NCBI GenBank assembly: GCA_003131365.1 | Contig: PKVB01000196.1 | Location: 12,020-35,353, forward strand | Length of the DNA stretch: 23,334 nucleotides | DNA from: Gemmatimonadota bacterium | Lineage (GTDB): Bacteria > Gemmatimonadota > Gemmatimonadetes > Gemmatimonadales > Gemmatimonadaceae | Reading direction: 5' to 3' | Shown: in pieces, positions 15,875 through 23,334 of the stretch | Position numbering within the stretch: position 1 is the stretch's first letter | Layout: each line of letters begins with the position of its first letter | The notes under the pieces: generated by a model | Told to the model about the DNA's origin: nothing | Database searches by the model: none | The model's input: the letters and a program-made list of their open reading frames with translations, nothing else | Made by a program: the position numbers and the translations under genes

Positions 15875-16621
15875 CTACGTCCAGATCGACGAGGTTGCCT
15901 GGGCGGCGCGCTCTCTCCAGCGCTGATCGTCGATGCCAATGGTGAGCAACCACACGATCGTCGCCAGCAATCCGATCAACGCATAAACCGCGACGTACAT
16001 GAACACGCGCATTCCCAGCGACGGCGACAGAAATGTCAGCCAACCGAATCCGCCGATGATTCCGATCACGCCGAGCCAGCGCGGCAGAAAGCCGGATTTG
16101 TAAATCAACCATCCCTGCGTTACGGTGGAGAATCCAAAGAACGCTAGTGCTATCGCGGCGCCATTGTCGTTGATCCTGAGCAGTAGCAGCGCGATCGAGT
16201 CGAGCTGCTCCTTGTTGAACGCGCTCAAATACGACGCGCGGCTGCTGAGCACCAGCAACGGCACGAAGTAGAACAGTCGGCTGAAGATCTTGATCCCGCA
16301 CCCAGTCAGCTCGAATGCGGCGGCGAGCATCGCCCCCGTCCTGCTCACCGGTTTCAGCAGCTGGTAAAACAACACCACCGTTGCGATCTGGCCCGCCATC
16401 TCCAGCAGGTAAACCGTGAATCCAAGCCTGTACAGGGATTGATTGGCGAGGATATTGGCGGCGGTCTTCGCGGCGTCACTGAATACGATGAGACGTTCGC
16501 TGACAAAGGCCTGGGCGAAGATGCCGGCGATCACGTAGAGGAGATAGATCGCGCCAGCGTACCTTCCCTTCGTGCGCGGCGACATGACTGCGGTGCGATC
16601 GATTGAAGAAACAGCGATCAT
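15875..16621 (-). CDS. DUF4386 multi-pass membrane protein
   Basis: An integral membrane protein of about 248 residues with about six hydrophobic helices, beginning with RYAGAIYLLYVIAGIFAQAF and ending with VYALIGLLATIVWLLTIG. The RxAGxxYLL opening, the loop with LYRLGFTVYLLEMAG and the GFLPRWLGVIGIIGGFGWL segment mark the DUF4386 family, whose function is unknown. ATG 16621 is chosen because it leaves about 20 residues before the first helix; ATG 16585 and GTG 16666 are alternatives, and none has a good ribosome site. It is divergent from the methyltransferase gene; the 190-bp space between them contains two direct cgcgctt motifs. Confidence 0.88.
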   Translation of the reverse strand: MIAVSSIDRTAVMSPRTKGRYAGAIYLLYVIAGIFAQAFVSERLIVFSDAAKTAANILANQSLYRLGFTVYLLEMAGQIATVVLFYQLLKPVSRTGAMLAAAFELTGCGIKIFSRLFYFVPLLVLSSRASYLSAFNKEQLDSIALLLLRINDNGAAIALAFFGFSTVTQGWLIYKSGFLPRWLGVIGIIGGFGWLTFLSPSLGMRVFMYVAVYALIGLLATIVWLLTIGIDDQRWRERAAQATSSIWT

Positions 16622-16811
16622 CGGGCGGGACTCGCTATGGGGGTTGCCTGCCGTACGGCGCCCCACCAGGGCTGGTTTCAGGTAAAACTAAGAACTCCGT
16701 TATAGACGCGCTTCGTCTCGCGCTTGTAGTAAGTCCGCGTCCCCGTTTGTTGCTATCTTGTTCTGCGACTGATTTCACAGAGCCGAGTCCTTGGCCGCAA
16801 AGGAGCCGCGA

Positions 16812-17543
16812 TTGCAACCCGCCGATCAGCGGAAGACCGCGTTCAACTACGATTCAATCGCGGACGCATACGCTGCTGGCGTCGATTCAGCGCCCTACAA
16901 CGCGCTGTACGAACGTCCGGCGACGATGCAGCTGCTCCCCGATGTCGACGGTGCGCGTGTCCTCGACGCTGGCTGCGCTGCAGGCTGGTACTCCATTGAG
17001 CTCGCTCGGCGCGGTGCGACGGTAACCGCAATCGATTCCAGCGCCACTCTTGTCGACTACGCGAAGCGGCGTATCGAGACCGCGAAGCTCGGCGACCAAA
17101 TCGCGCTCCGCGTGGCGGATCTGTCGGAGCCGCTGGATTTCATTGCCGACAATACGATGGATGGAATCGTCAGCTCGCTCGTTCTCCACTACATCCGCGA
17201 TTGGGGCCCGACGCTCCTCGAGTTCCGCCGGATTCTCAAGCCGGGCGGATGGCTGTTGTTCTCGACGCATCATCCGGCGACTGACGCCAGGCGCTTCGAG
17301 CCCGAACGCTATCTCGAGACGGAGCTGATCGACGACTACTGGGAGTGGGTGGGAACCGTTCGGTTCTTCCGGCGCCCGTTGAGTGGCGTGATACAGTCCG
17401 TCGTAGACGCTGGCTTCGTCATTGAAAAACTGGTCGAGCCGCTGCCGACCGAGGAGTTCCGCCGGCAGAAGCCGGAATCATACGCGAACGCGCTTCGGTG
17501 GCCCGAATTCCTGATCATTCGCGCGCGGTCGACGGCGACCTGA
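16812..17543 (+). CDS. Class I SAM-dependent methyltransferase
   Basis: A soluble protein of 243 residues of the UbiE/Methyltransf_11 type. The SAM-binding motif I is RVLDAGCAAGWYSIELA, followed by an acidic ribose contact at AIDSS, motif II at ADLSEPLDFI, and the post-motif segment SSLVLHYIRDW and LKPGGWLLFSTHHP. It should transfer a methyl group from SAM to a small molecule; the acceptor is unknown. I place the start at TTG 16812, which has AAAGGAG 6 bp upstream; a TTG at 16791 would add seven residues. The gene is followed by 277 bp with no gene but with one copy of a dispersed repeat. Confidence 0.9.
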   Translation: MQPADQRKTAFNYDSIADAYAAGVDSAPYNALYERPATMQLLPDVDGARVLDAGCAAGWYSIELARRGATVTAIDSSATLVDYAKRRIETAKLGDQIALRVADLSEPLDFIADNTMDGIVSSLVLHYIRDWGPTLLEFRRILKPGGWLLFSTHHPATDARRFEPERYLETELIDDYWEWVGTVRFFRRPLSGVIQSVVDAGFVIEKLVEPLPTEEFRRQKPESYANALRWPEFLIIRARSTAT

Positions 17544-17693
17544 AGCCCGATGATCACCTACGCAATAAGCGATCTGACGACGAACAACGCGTTTGCCGGC
17601 CGCTCGGCCAACCGCCGCATGTACCAGGGGTACCAGGCCGAGCCGTGTCTTGCTGCGCGAGGCGGCGAGCAGAATCGATCGGCCCACTGACAT

Positions 17694-17750
17694 GGGTTCA
17701 TTTTGCCGGTCGTGGGAACGAACTGCAACTGAAACCTTACGGGCGGCCCA
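17694..17750. repeat. Dispersed repeat, copy 1 (upstream of the M1 peptidase gene)
   Basis: The core at 17698-17732 matches 20731-20765 at 34 of 35 positions (it begins tcattttgccggtcg and ends actgcaactga). Weaker similarity extends on both sides (ggg before, cctt and a ggcgg-like run after). It lies about 150 bp after the methyltransferase gene and about 70 bp before the M1 gene. No flanking short duplications or transposase were seen. Confidence 0.8.
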
Positions 17751-17820
17751 CTACCCTGAAGTCCGTCTGGCCTGTTCATAGTTGCTCGCCACGTCCGCGG
17801 CAGTTGCGCATATTGCGTCG

Positions 17821-19836
17821 ATGCAACTCCTCTCCTACATGGAGCTTGTAGCGTCACTCGGCCTGCTTGGCTGCGTGCGCGCTCAGAGTCGAATCCCATT
17901 TCCGACGTCCACAGCATCGCTCGCACGGCCGCTGCCCGGACCGGTCTACGCGAACCCTGACTTCGCCGCCGCCATCACGCGAGGTACCCGCACGCGGTCC
18001 GGCCGTCCAGGCGCGAGCTATTGGGTGCAACACGCACGTTACTTGATCGACGCCCGGCTCGATCCCACGACCGATCGCGTGACCGGGCACGAGCGCGTCG
18101 TCTACCTCAATAACTCGCCGGACACCTTGCGACGGCTCGCCATCCATCTCCGACAGAACGCGTTCACAGCGGGCAATCCCCGCCGCCAGGCAGCGCCAAT
18201 AACTGGTGGTGTATCGCTCGAGCGAGTCGTAGCGAACGGACGTGTGATTCCGCCGCGGCCAATCGGCAACACCGCCGTGCCAATCACCGACGTCGCGAAT
18301 CAGCATCTCAACGACGAAGGTGGATACACAGTGGATGGAACTGTCATGTGGCTCCCCCTCGCCGCACCACTCGGGCCTCACGACAGTATTTCTCTCGAGC
18401 TGGCGTGGTCCTACGTGCCGCCGGAATCGCCAAGCGATGGAAGGCAGGGCCGCGAAGGACACCACTTGTATTTCATGGGCTATTGGTATCCGCAGGTCGC
18501 GGTGTACGACGACGTCCACGGCTGGGTCGCCGATCCGTATCTGCTCGAGGCCGAGTTCTACATGGATCACGCCGATTACGACGTGCGCCTTACGGTGCCT
18601 CGAGACTGGGTCATCGGCGCTACCGGTTCGCTCGTGAACGCTGACGAGATACTCTCCGCGGCGACACGCGCGAGCCTCGCCGACGCCCGTCGCACGGGCG
18701 CGGTCGTGCACGTCGTCGAACCGGGCGCGCCGTTCGAGCCAGGCACGGATCGGACGGTGACGTGGCACTTCGTCGCGCCGGCGGTGCGGGATTTTGCGTG
18801 GGGGACGAGCGATCAGTACGTCTGGGACGCGACGCGTGCGCTCGTGCGCGACAACGCTCGAAGCACACTGGACACGGTGAGCATCTACAGCTTCTATCGC
18901 CAGCATGCTCCCGCGGCCGCGTGGGCACTCGGCGGCGCACGCTTCACGCGCGACGCCGTCGAGCAACATTCACGCTATCTGTGGCCCTATCCGTGGCCGA
19001 CGATGACGTCGATGGAGGGAGTGCTGGACAGCGGCGGCATGGAGTACCCGATGATGACGGTCATGCAGCCATGGGCGGATACGTTGTCGCTCGCTGGCGA
19101 TCTCATGCACGAGACCGGTCACATGTGGTTTCCGATGCAGGTGGGATCGAACGAGACGCGCCATCCGTGGATGGACGAAGGCTTCACGCAGTATGACGTC
19201 GCTCAAGGGATGCGTCCCCTTTACGGCGAACCGCGGAGCGGGGGGCGGCCCGGCGATTCCGAGCAGGGTCAGCGTGCGCTGTACGTTGCTGCGGCACGTG
19301 GTGGTCATGACATGACGCTCATGTGGCCGGGCGATCTGTATCCGCAGGAATGGTATTTCATCATGTACTACGACAAGACGGGGGCCGTGCTCGCTGCGCT
19401 GCGCAGCGTGCTCGGTGAGGAGACGTTCCATCGCGCTTTTCGCGAGTACGGCCGCCGGTGGATCGGCAAGCATCCGTATCCGTACGACTTCTTCAATACG
19501 ATCAGCGATGTTGCCGGTCGTGATCTGGACTGGTTTTGGACAACGTGGTTCTACGAGCCATGGCCGCTGGATCAGGCGATAGCGTCGGTCGACCAGCAGG
19601 GTGATTCGACCGCGATCACGATTGAGGACCGTGGGCTCGCGCCAATGCCGGTGGAGCTGGGGATCACGCGTGCGGGCGGCGCAACGCAGCGGTTGACGCT
19701 ACCAGTCGACGTCTGGCTCACTGGTGCGCGGCGGTACGTGGTGCGCGTCGCGTCGACGCCGGCAATCACGCGAGTGGTAATCGATCCAGACAATCGTTTC
19801 CCGGACATCGATCGGGCCAATCAGATCTGGCCGTAA
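17821..19836 (+). CDS. Exported M1-family zinc metallopeptidase
   Basis: A protein of 671 residues. The N-terminus (SYMELVASLGLLGC then VRAQS) is a signal sequence; LLGC could be a lipobox, or cleavage could follow VRA. After an N-terminal beta domain, the catalytic domain has the substrate-binding GGMEY (405-409, the GAMEN equivalent) and zinc site HETGH (430-434) with the third ligand Glu453 in WMDEGFTQY, at the standard 18-residue spacing. A tyrosine in MYYDKTGAVL fits the transition-state residue. M1 enzymes remove N-terminal residues from peptides; secreted bacterial members process environmental peptides. The ATG at 17821 has no clear ribosome site; a TTG at 17782 would extend it by 13 residues that do not fit a signal peptide. 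Confidence 0.92.
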   Translation: MQLLSYMELVASLGLLGCVRAQSRIPFPTSTASLARPLPGPVYANPDFAAAITRGTRTRSGRPGASYWVQHARYLIDARLDPTTDRVTGHERVVYLNNSPDTLRRLAIHLRQNAFTAGNPRRQAAPITGGVSLERVVANGRVIPPRPIGNTAVPITDVANQHLNDEGGYTVDGTVMWLPLAAPLGPHDSISLELAWSYVPPESPSDGRQGREGHHLYFMGYWYPQVAVYDDVHGWVADPYLLEAEFYMDHADYDVRLTVPRDWVIGATGSLVNADEILSAATRASLADARRTGAVVHVVEPGAPFEPGTDRTVTWHFVAPAVRDFAWGTSDQYVWDATRALVRDNARSTLDTVSIYSFYRQHAPAAAWALGGARFTRDAVEQHSRYLWPYPWPTMTSMEGVLDSGGMEYPMMTVMQPWADTLSLAGDLMHETGHMWFPMQVGSNETRHPWMDEGFTQYDVAQGMRPLYGEPRSGGRPGDSEQGQRALYVAAARGGHDMTLMWPGDLYPQEWYFIMYYDKTGAVLAALRSVLGEETFHRAFREYGRRWIGKHPYPYDFFNTISDVAGRDLDWFWTTWFYEPWPLDQAIASVDQQGDSTAITIEDRGLAPMPVELGITRAGGATQRLTLPVDVWLTGARRYVVRVASTPAITRVVIDPDNRFPDIDRANQIWP

Positions 19837-19898
19837 CTAGCGCCGGTTACGTTCCCGGAATTGAAAGTGCAGCAGTTGTAACCAGGGGCACAACTGAC

Positions 19899-19916
19899 AT
19901 GAAGATCAGCGGTTAA
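19899..19916 (+). other. Five-codon upstream mini-ORF resembling the next gene's start
   Basis: ATG AAG ATC AGC GGT TAA encodes MKISG. It is preceded by accaggggc and lies 14 bp before the SDR start, which itself reads accag-aggggtcatc-ATGAAAATC. The two starts look like a duplicated translation-initiation region. Whether the short frame is translated is unknown. Confidence 0.35.
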
Positions 19917-19930
19917 CCAGAGGGGTCATC

Positions 19931-20692
19931 ATGAAAATCGTAATCATCGGCGGGACCGGGCTGATCGGCTCGAAGGTCGTCCTCAAGCTGAGAGATCAGG
20001 GGAACGAAGCGGTACCTGCGGCCCCGAACACGGGGGTCAACACGCTGACCGGCGAGGGATTGCCCGAGGTCCTCAAGGGCGCCGACGTCGTCGTCGACGT
20101 CTCGAACTCTCCGTCGTTCGAGGACGCGGCAGTGCTCAACTTCTTCAGGACATCGACCACCAACCTTCTCGTGGCCGAAGCGGCGGCGGGCGTGCGGCAT
20201 CACGTCGCGCTCTCCGTCGTGGGCACGGACCGCCTCTCCGAAAGTGGCTACATGCGGGCGAAGATCGCCCAGGAAAAACTGATCGAGCAATCGTCAATCC
20301 CGTACTCGATCGTCCACGCGACGCAGTTCTTCGAGTTCATCAAGGGCATCGCCGACGGTGGCACTGTTGGCAACACAGTCCGACTTGCGCCTGTACTGAT
20401 TCAGCCAGCCGCGGCTGAGGATGTCGCGACCGAGGTCGCCAAGGTCGCCGTCAGAGCACCGATCAATGGCATCGTCGAGATTGGGGGACCCGAACAATTT
20501 CGACTGGACGAGCTCGTGCGCCGATACCTCGCTGCCCGTGAGGACCCACGGTCGGTGATCGCGGATCCGACGGCGCGTTACTACGGAGCGGAGCTCAGAG
20601 AGCGCACGCTCGTGCCGGACAAAAACGCCACCATCGGAGAGATCAGATTCGAAGACTGGCTGAGCCACCAGTTCGCGAACGCGACTGCGTAG
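19931..20692 (+). CDS. Atypical SDR / NmrA-like NAD(P)-binding protein
   Basis: A cytoplasmic protein of 253 residues. The Rossmann motif GGTGLIG (7-13) opens the protein, and YMRAK (Tyr107, Lys111) fits the SDR YxxxK pair; SVVGTDRL precedes it. Further conserved parts are EKLIEQSSIPYSIVHATQFFEF and EIGGPEQFRLDEL. Members of this group act as quinone or NAD(P)-dependent redox proteins or as redox sensors; no substrate can be named. A GAGGGG ribosome site lies 5 bp before the ATG. The protein is, as I recall, of a type very strongly conserved in Actinobacteria and Proteobacteria, which hints at transfer. It follows the M1 gene by 94 bp and is followed by copy 2 of the dispersed repeat. Confidence 0.9.
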   Translation: MKIVIIGGTGLIGSKVVLKLRDQGNEAVPAAPNTGVNTLTGEGLPEVLKGADVVVDVSNSPSFEDAAVLNFFRTSTTNLLVAEAAAGVRHHVALSVVGTDRLSESGYMRAKIAQEKLIEQSSIPYSIVHATQFFEFIKGIADGGTVGNTVRLAPVLIQPAAAEDVATEVAKVAVRAPINGIVEIGGPEQFRLDELVRRYLAAREDPRSVIADPTARYYGAELRERTLVPDKNATIGEIRFEDWLSHQFANATA

Positions 20693-20726
20693 CATCCCGA
20701 CCGAGCTCCGGCGCAACTGTGATCCT

Positions 20727-20780
20727 GGGCTCATTTTGCCGGTCGCGGGAACGAACTGCAACTGAGCCTTCCGGCGGGCC
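20727..20780. repeat. Dispersed repeat, copy 2 (downstream of the SDR gene)
   Basis: The core 20731-20765 differs from copy 1 (17698-17732) at one position. Same orientation, 3.03 kb apart. The two copies enclose exactly the M1 peptidase and SDR genes. It starts about 35 bp after the SDR stop. Confidence 0.8.
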
Positions 20781-20864
20781 GCCGGTGGTCGTGGGCAGCT
20801 CGAGCTAGACGCAGCGACCACGAAACTATCCTCACATCATCACGGAGCCTCGGCGCTAACACCC

Positions 20865-21074
20865 ATGAAGTTCTTCGCGGTACTTCTCCTGCTCATTGCG
20901 CCTTGGCCCGCCTCCGCGCAGCACGTCGCTCCCCCGATCGGCTTCGTTGCGCAGGGGTCGTCAAGTCCGAACGCGCATCTACTCGCCTTTCAATCGTCCC
21001 CGGGAATGCCACGCTGGGTGAAGTGGGGACTCGTCGGCGCCGCCGCGGAGGCGTACTGTTCGATTGACGCTTGA
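20865..21074 (+). pseudogene. Truncated small exported protein
   Basis: A frame of 69 codons with a clear signal peptide (KFFAVLLLLIAPWPASAQ). The mature part has SPGMPRWVKWGLVGAAAEAYCSIDA. The segment PRWVKWGLVGAAA looks like the start of a membrane helix in small Gemmatimonadota-type proteins, but then breaks off. In the neighbouring frame the bases read GGVLFD, which would extend the helix, so a one-base indel near 21048 is likely; that frame stops soon too. The ribosome site is poor, with GGAG about 20 bp upstream. Either a frameshifted remnant or a very short secreted protein; function unknown. Confidence 0.55.
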
Positions 21075-21130
21075 CAGCCGTCCGCCGGCATCCATTATGG
21101 GACGGTACCTGGCCGCAACACTGAGGACGC

Positions 21131-22396
21131 ATGCGCAGTTGTCTGGCTAAGAAAGTCCTACCCGTTATCGCTGTGTTCGGTGCTGCGTGCGGTGGCGCTG
21201 GTTCGTTCAGCGACGACCCCGCCGGTGCGCTCCCCGTAGTCCTGTGCGCGACGGGATCAACCGCCGACTGGCGAGGCTGGATCTCGTACTACAGTCCACC
21301 GTTAGTATCGGCATCCTGGGCTGCGATCCAACGGGAGAACGGGTCCTGGCGGACCATTGACGCTACGGAAGCCAAAGTACTCCTCAACCCCGGTGAAAGG
21401 ATCGGGCTGGCGAGATGGCTGCCCGCCCCGAGTACCTTTGTCCCGCCATCGGCGGAAATCTTTTTCGTGACTGCGGAGCAAGCTCAGACTGCGTTTCCGT
21501 GCGACTCTTCCTCGAGGAGGTCACTGCACGGAACCGTGCAGGGGCTAGGAACGGGGCAAGGAGGTTACCTGTCGATTGGAAATAGGGTCACAACACTTAG
21601 TGACGGGCCCTTTACCCTCGATGGCGTATCACCTGGAAAAACTGACATCGTCGCGACGCGCCTCGGCGCGCCGGGCAAGGCAATCCTCCGTCACGATGTA
21701 GACTATCCGAACGGGTCCGCGATCTCACTACTCGACTTCGGATCGACTGAGGCCGTCTCGCTTGAGCCGCACACTCTCGCCGTGAACGACGCAAACACTA
21801 CTCAGTTCTTCGGGAGGAGTCAGATTATCACGCAACTGGGAGCTGAGGGCCTGTTATCGATAGACGTGGCCATAACCGGCGCCGCCACTCGGACGGTTAC
21901 GACGTATTCCGTGCCAGAAAGCAGTCTGATCGATGACGACGTGCAATTCCTTAGCGTCGATCCACAGGACTATCGCCTTGCGATAGTGTTCTACCGACAT
22001 CCGACTGACCGAACCATGACGCTTGGTCCGTATGCAACAGCTGCGACTGGGACACACCTGGGCACGGCATCGAATCGGACTCTTCGCCTCGACATGCCCT
22101 CCCAACCCGAATATGGAGCACAAGTCACGTTCTCCTTGTGCTCGGGTGGTGATTTCCACCCGGCGGCCACGCTGCTGGTAACGAAGGAGTACTTCGGCGG
22201 CACACCGGCGACCTGGTCCGTCATTGTTCCTGACCTGGCATCGGTGCAGGGATTTCCGGGCGGAGATTTACGCGCTAGCAACCTGTGTAGCGTACAGTCC
22301 TTGACTAACCTCCCGTTTGTGTTCGCGCCGCAAACCACGCACGAGGGCGACGCGTTTACCTTTTTGACATACGGGATCAACGTCTCGAACAAGTAA
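21131..22396 (+). CDS. Large lipoprotein of unknown function
   Basis: A protein of 421 residues. The N-terminus (CLAKKVLPVIAVFGAAC then GGAG) is a lipoprotein signal with Cys20 as the likely anchor, followed by a Gly/Ser/Asp-rich tether. Residues about 128-180 (SLHGTVQGLGTGQGGYLSIG, then SDGPFTLDGVSPGKTDIVA) resemble a carboxypeptidase-regulatory-like beta sandwich. The rest is beta-rich and not recognised, with scattered cysteines. It probably sits on the outer membrane or cell surface. Base composition looks somewhat less GC-biased than its neighbours. GAGGA lies 3 bp before the ATG. It is convergent with the oxidoreductase gene, 12 bp apart, with no visible terminator between them. Confidence 0.75.
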   Translation: MRSCLAKKVLPVIAVFGAACGGAGSFSDDPAGALPVVLCATGSTADWRGWISYYSPPLVSASWAAIQRENGSWRTIDATEAKVLLNPGERIGLARWLPAPSTFVPPSAEIFFVTAEQAQTAFPCDSSSRRSLHGTVQGLGTGQGGYLSIGNRVTTLSDGPFTLDGVSPGKTDIVATRLGAPGKAILRHDVDYPNGSAISLLDFGSTEAVSLEPHTLAVNDANTTQFFGRSQIITQLGAEGLLSIDVAITGAATRTVTTYSVPESSLIDDDVQFLSVDPQDYRLAIVFYRHPTDRTMTLGPYATAATGTHLGTASNRTLRLDMPSQPEYGAQVTFSLCSGGDFHPAATLLVTKEYFGGTPATWSVIVPDLASVQGFPGGDLRASNLCSVQSLTNLPFVFAPQTTHEGDAFTFLTYGINVSNK

Positions 22397-22408
22397 CACA
22401 GGCGTGCG

Positions 22409-23334
22409 CTAGATCAGCTGCTTCACCGCCCGATCCGCTTCCCGAATCGAGTTTCGGTGATCACTTGCCCCTGCCAGATCGGTATTCGCAAACGCGATCC
22501 GTCCGTGGGGTTGATTCCTCAGCACATCCCTCGGCGCCGGCTTGCCATTCAAGCCGAAAAAGAATCCCGGCTGCGGGTTCACGTACGCGTGTCCCCAGCG
22601 ATTGAGAATGATCCCCGCGATGTCTCGGCGCGGATCGAATCCGCCGGGCGCGAACATGTCGCCGAGCTGCTCGCGGAAGGCGCGCTCGTACTGCGCAAAG
22701 GAGGTCCCGAGGAGCTGCGCGCGTCCCCGGCTCCCCTGCTCTCCTATAGGTAGTCCCGGCTGCGCGAACAGGACCTTGATCGTGAGAACAGTCGGTGAGT
22801 CGGGACTGATGCTCGAGGGCTCACCGTCAATCAGTGCCATCTTACGAACAGAGAGATAGTCGCCGAGTCCACCGAACCAGCGGCAGCCGGACATCCCCAT
22901 CTTGTAGAGAAAGCGCCAGTTGCGGACGGCGATGTTGGCCATGAGGCAGGGCGAGCGATAGAACTGCGCGTATGCGTCGCGATGACTCGCCGGCAGATCG
23001 TGCACGACGTGCTTGGTCGTCCAGCTGCCGCCCGCCATCACGACGCGGCGCGCTCTGACTTTGAAGAGACGGTTGCCCTTCGCGTAAGTGATGACGACGT
23101 GCGGCGCGCTCGATGGATCGCCCGCGTGTTCGACGCGCACGACTGTTGAATTAAGCCGAACCCGTGTTGGTTGCCACGCTCGATCGAGCGCGCCGAAGTT
23201 CACGCGATTCTGCCACACGGCGTCGACGGTGCGCGGCCCCGCGAAGGCATCGGGGATGAGCGTCTTCACCATCAGTCGCGCGAATCCGCCGTTGCCGTCG
23301 GGGAACATCTGGTCGCCGAGCTTGTCGTCGCCGT
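22409..23334 (-). CDS. FAD-dependent oxidoreductase, partial (C-terminal part)
   Basis: The frame is open to the window edge, reading GDDKLGDQMFPDGNGGFARL at its start, so the N-terminal part with the dinucleotide-binding GxGxxG is outside. What is visible (about 308 residues) has an FAD-binding segment RLNSTVVRVEH, the RARRVVMAGGSW strand, and a C-terminal FAD contact GRIAFANTDLAGASDHRNSIREADRAV. This fits flavoproteins of the amine oxidase/phytoene-desaturase fold with an N-terminal NAD_binding_8 domain. The substrate is unknown. ATG 23308 is only an internal methionine. Confidence 0.85.
   Translation of the reverse strand, partial: GDDKLGDQMFPDGNGGFARLMVKTLIPDAFAGPRTVDAVWQNRVNFGALDRAWQPTRVRLNSTVVRVEHAGDPSSAPHVVITYAKGNRLFKVRARRVVMAGGSWTTKHVVHDLPASHRDAYAQFYRSPCLMANIAVRNWRFLYKMGMSGCRWFGGLGDYLSVRKMALIDGEPSSISPDSPTVLTIKVLFAQPGLPIGEQGSRGRAQLLGTSFAQYERAFREQLGDMFAPGGFDPRRDIAGIILNRWGHAYVNPQPGFFFGLNGKPAPRDVLRNQPHGRIAFANTDLAGASDHRNSIREADRAVKQLI

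Noticed and set aside
17854..18969. A 371-codon frame (-) opposite the M1 peptidase gene
   Set aside because: Antisense to a conserved catalytic protein; its composition is that of a shadow frame.
17694..20780. An integron cassette array with attC sites
   Set aside because: The repeats lack the paired inverted core sites of attC, contain no GTTRRRY-type end, and no integrase is visible; kept only as an unexplained repeat pair.

Overview
The window is high-GC bacterial DNA that looks like a chromosomal segment from a soil or sediment Gemmatimonadota or a close relative. This is an inference from gene content: an ECF sigma factor coupled to a membrane Ser/Thr kinase with a TolB-like and TPR sensor half, many exported hydrolases (penicillin-acylase family, S10 carboxypeptidase, M1 peptidase, amidohydrolase), DUF3237, DUF4386 and several orphan lipoproteins. 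No rRNA, tRNA, CRISPR array, transposase or integrase was seen.

Layout. 1-45: two copies of a 23-bp tandem repeat cut by the window edge. 153-1640 (+): a CHAD-CYTH polyphosphate-type protein, convergent with and overlapping a secreted penicillin-acylase-family hydrolase (1567-3840, -). 4075-6049 (-): a two-gene signalling module, an RsbQ-type alpha/beta hydrolase followed 7 bp later by a histidine kinase whose N-terminal PAS domain resembles that of RsbP. A near-identical 26-bp direct repeat lies on either side of this pair. 6279-8399 (-): an exported amidohydrolase and a cupin lipoprotein, separated by a strong intrinsic terminator plus a second large hairpin. 8531-11715 (+): ECF sigma factor and receptor-like Ser/Thr kinase, joined by a GTGA overlap. 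11872-12338 (+): a short remnant resembling DUF5674, overlapping the start of a small conserved protein. 12387-15587 (-): a compact same-strand cluster of S10 peptidase, small lipoprotein and two tandem DUF3237 paralogues. 15875-16621 (-): DUF4386 membrane protein, divergent from a SAM methyltransferase (16812-17543, +). 17821-20692 (+): M1 metallopeptidase and an NmrA-like SDR, bracketed by two copies of a dispersed repeat with a 34/35 identical core. 20865-22396 (+): a truncated small exported protein and a large orphan lipoprotein. 22409-23334 (-): the C-terminal part of an FAD-dependent oxidoreductase that runs off the window.

Theme. Much of the window encodes exported peptide, amide and ester hydrolases, which fits a scavenging lifestyle. 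There are two separate signalling modules (RsbQ/PAS-kinase and ECF/STK). The most interesting item is the RsbQ + RsbP-PAS + histidine kinase module: the energy-stress sensor pair of Bacillus appears here with its PP2C phosphatase output replaced by a two-component kinase, and no response regulator is nearby. No gene stretch longer than about 290 bases is left without a gene. All homology statements come from recognising sequence motifs by eye; no searches were run.
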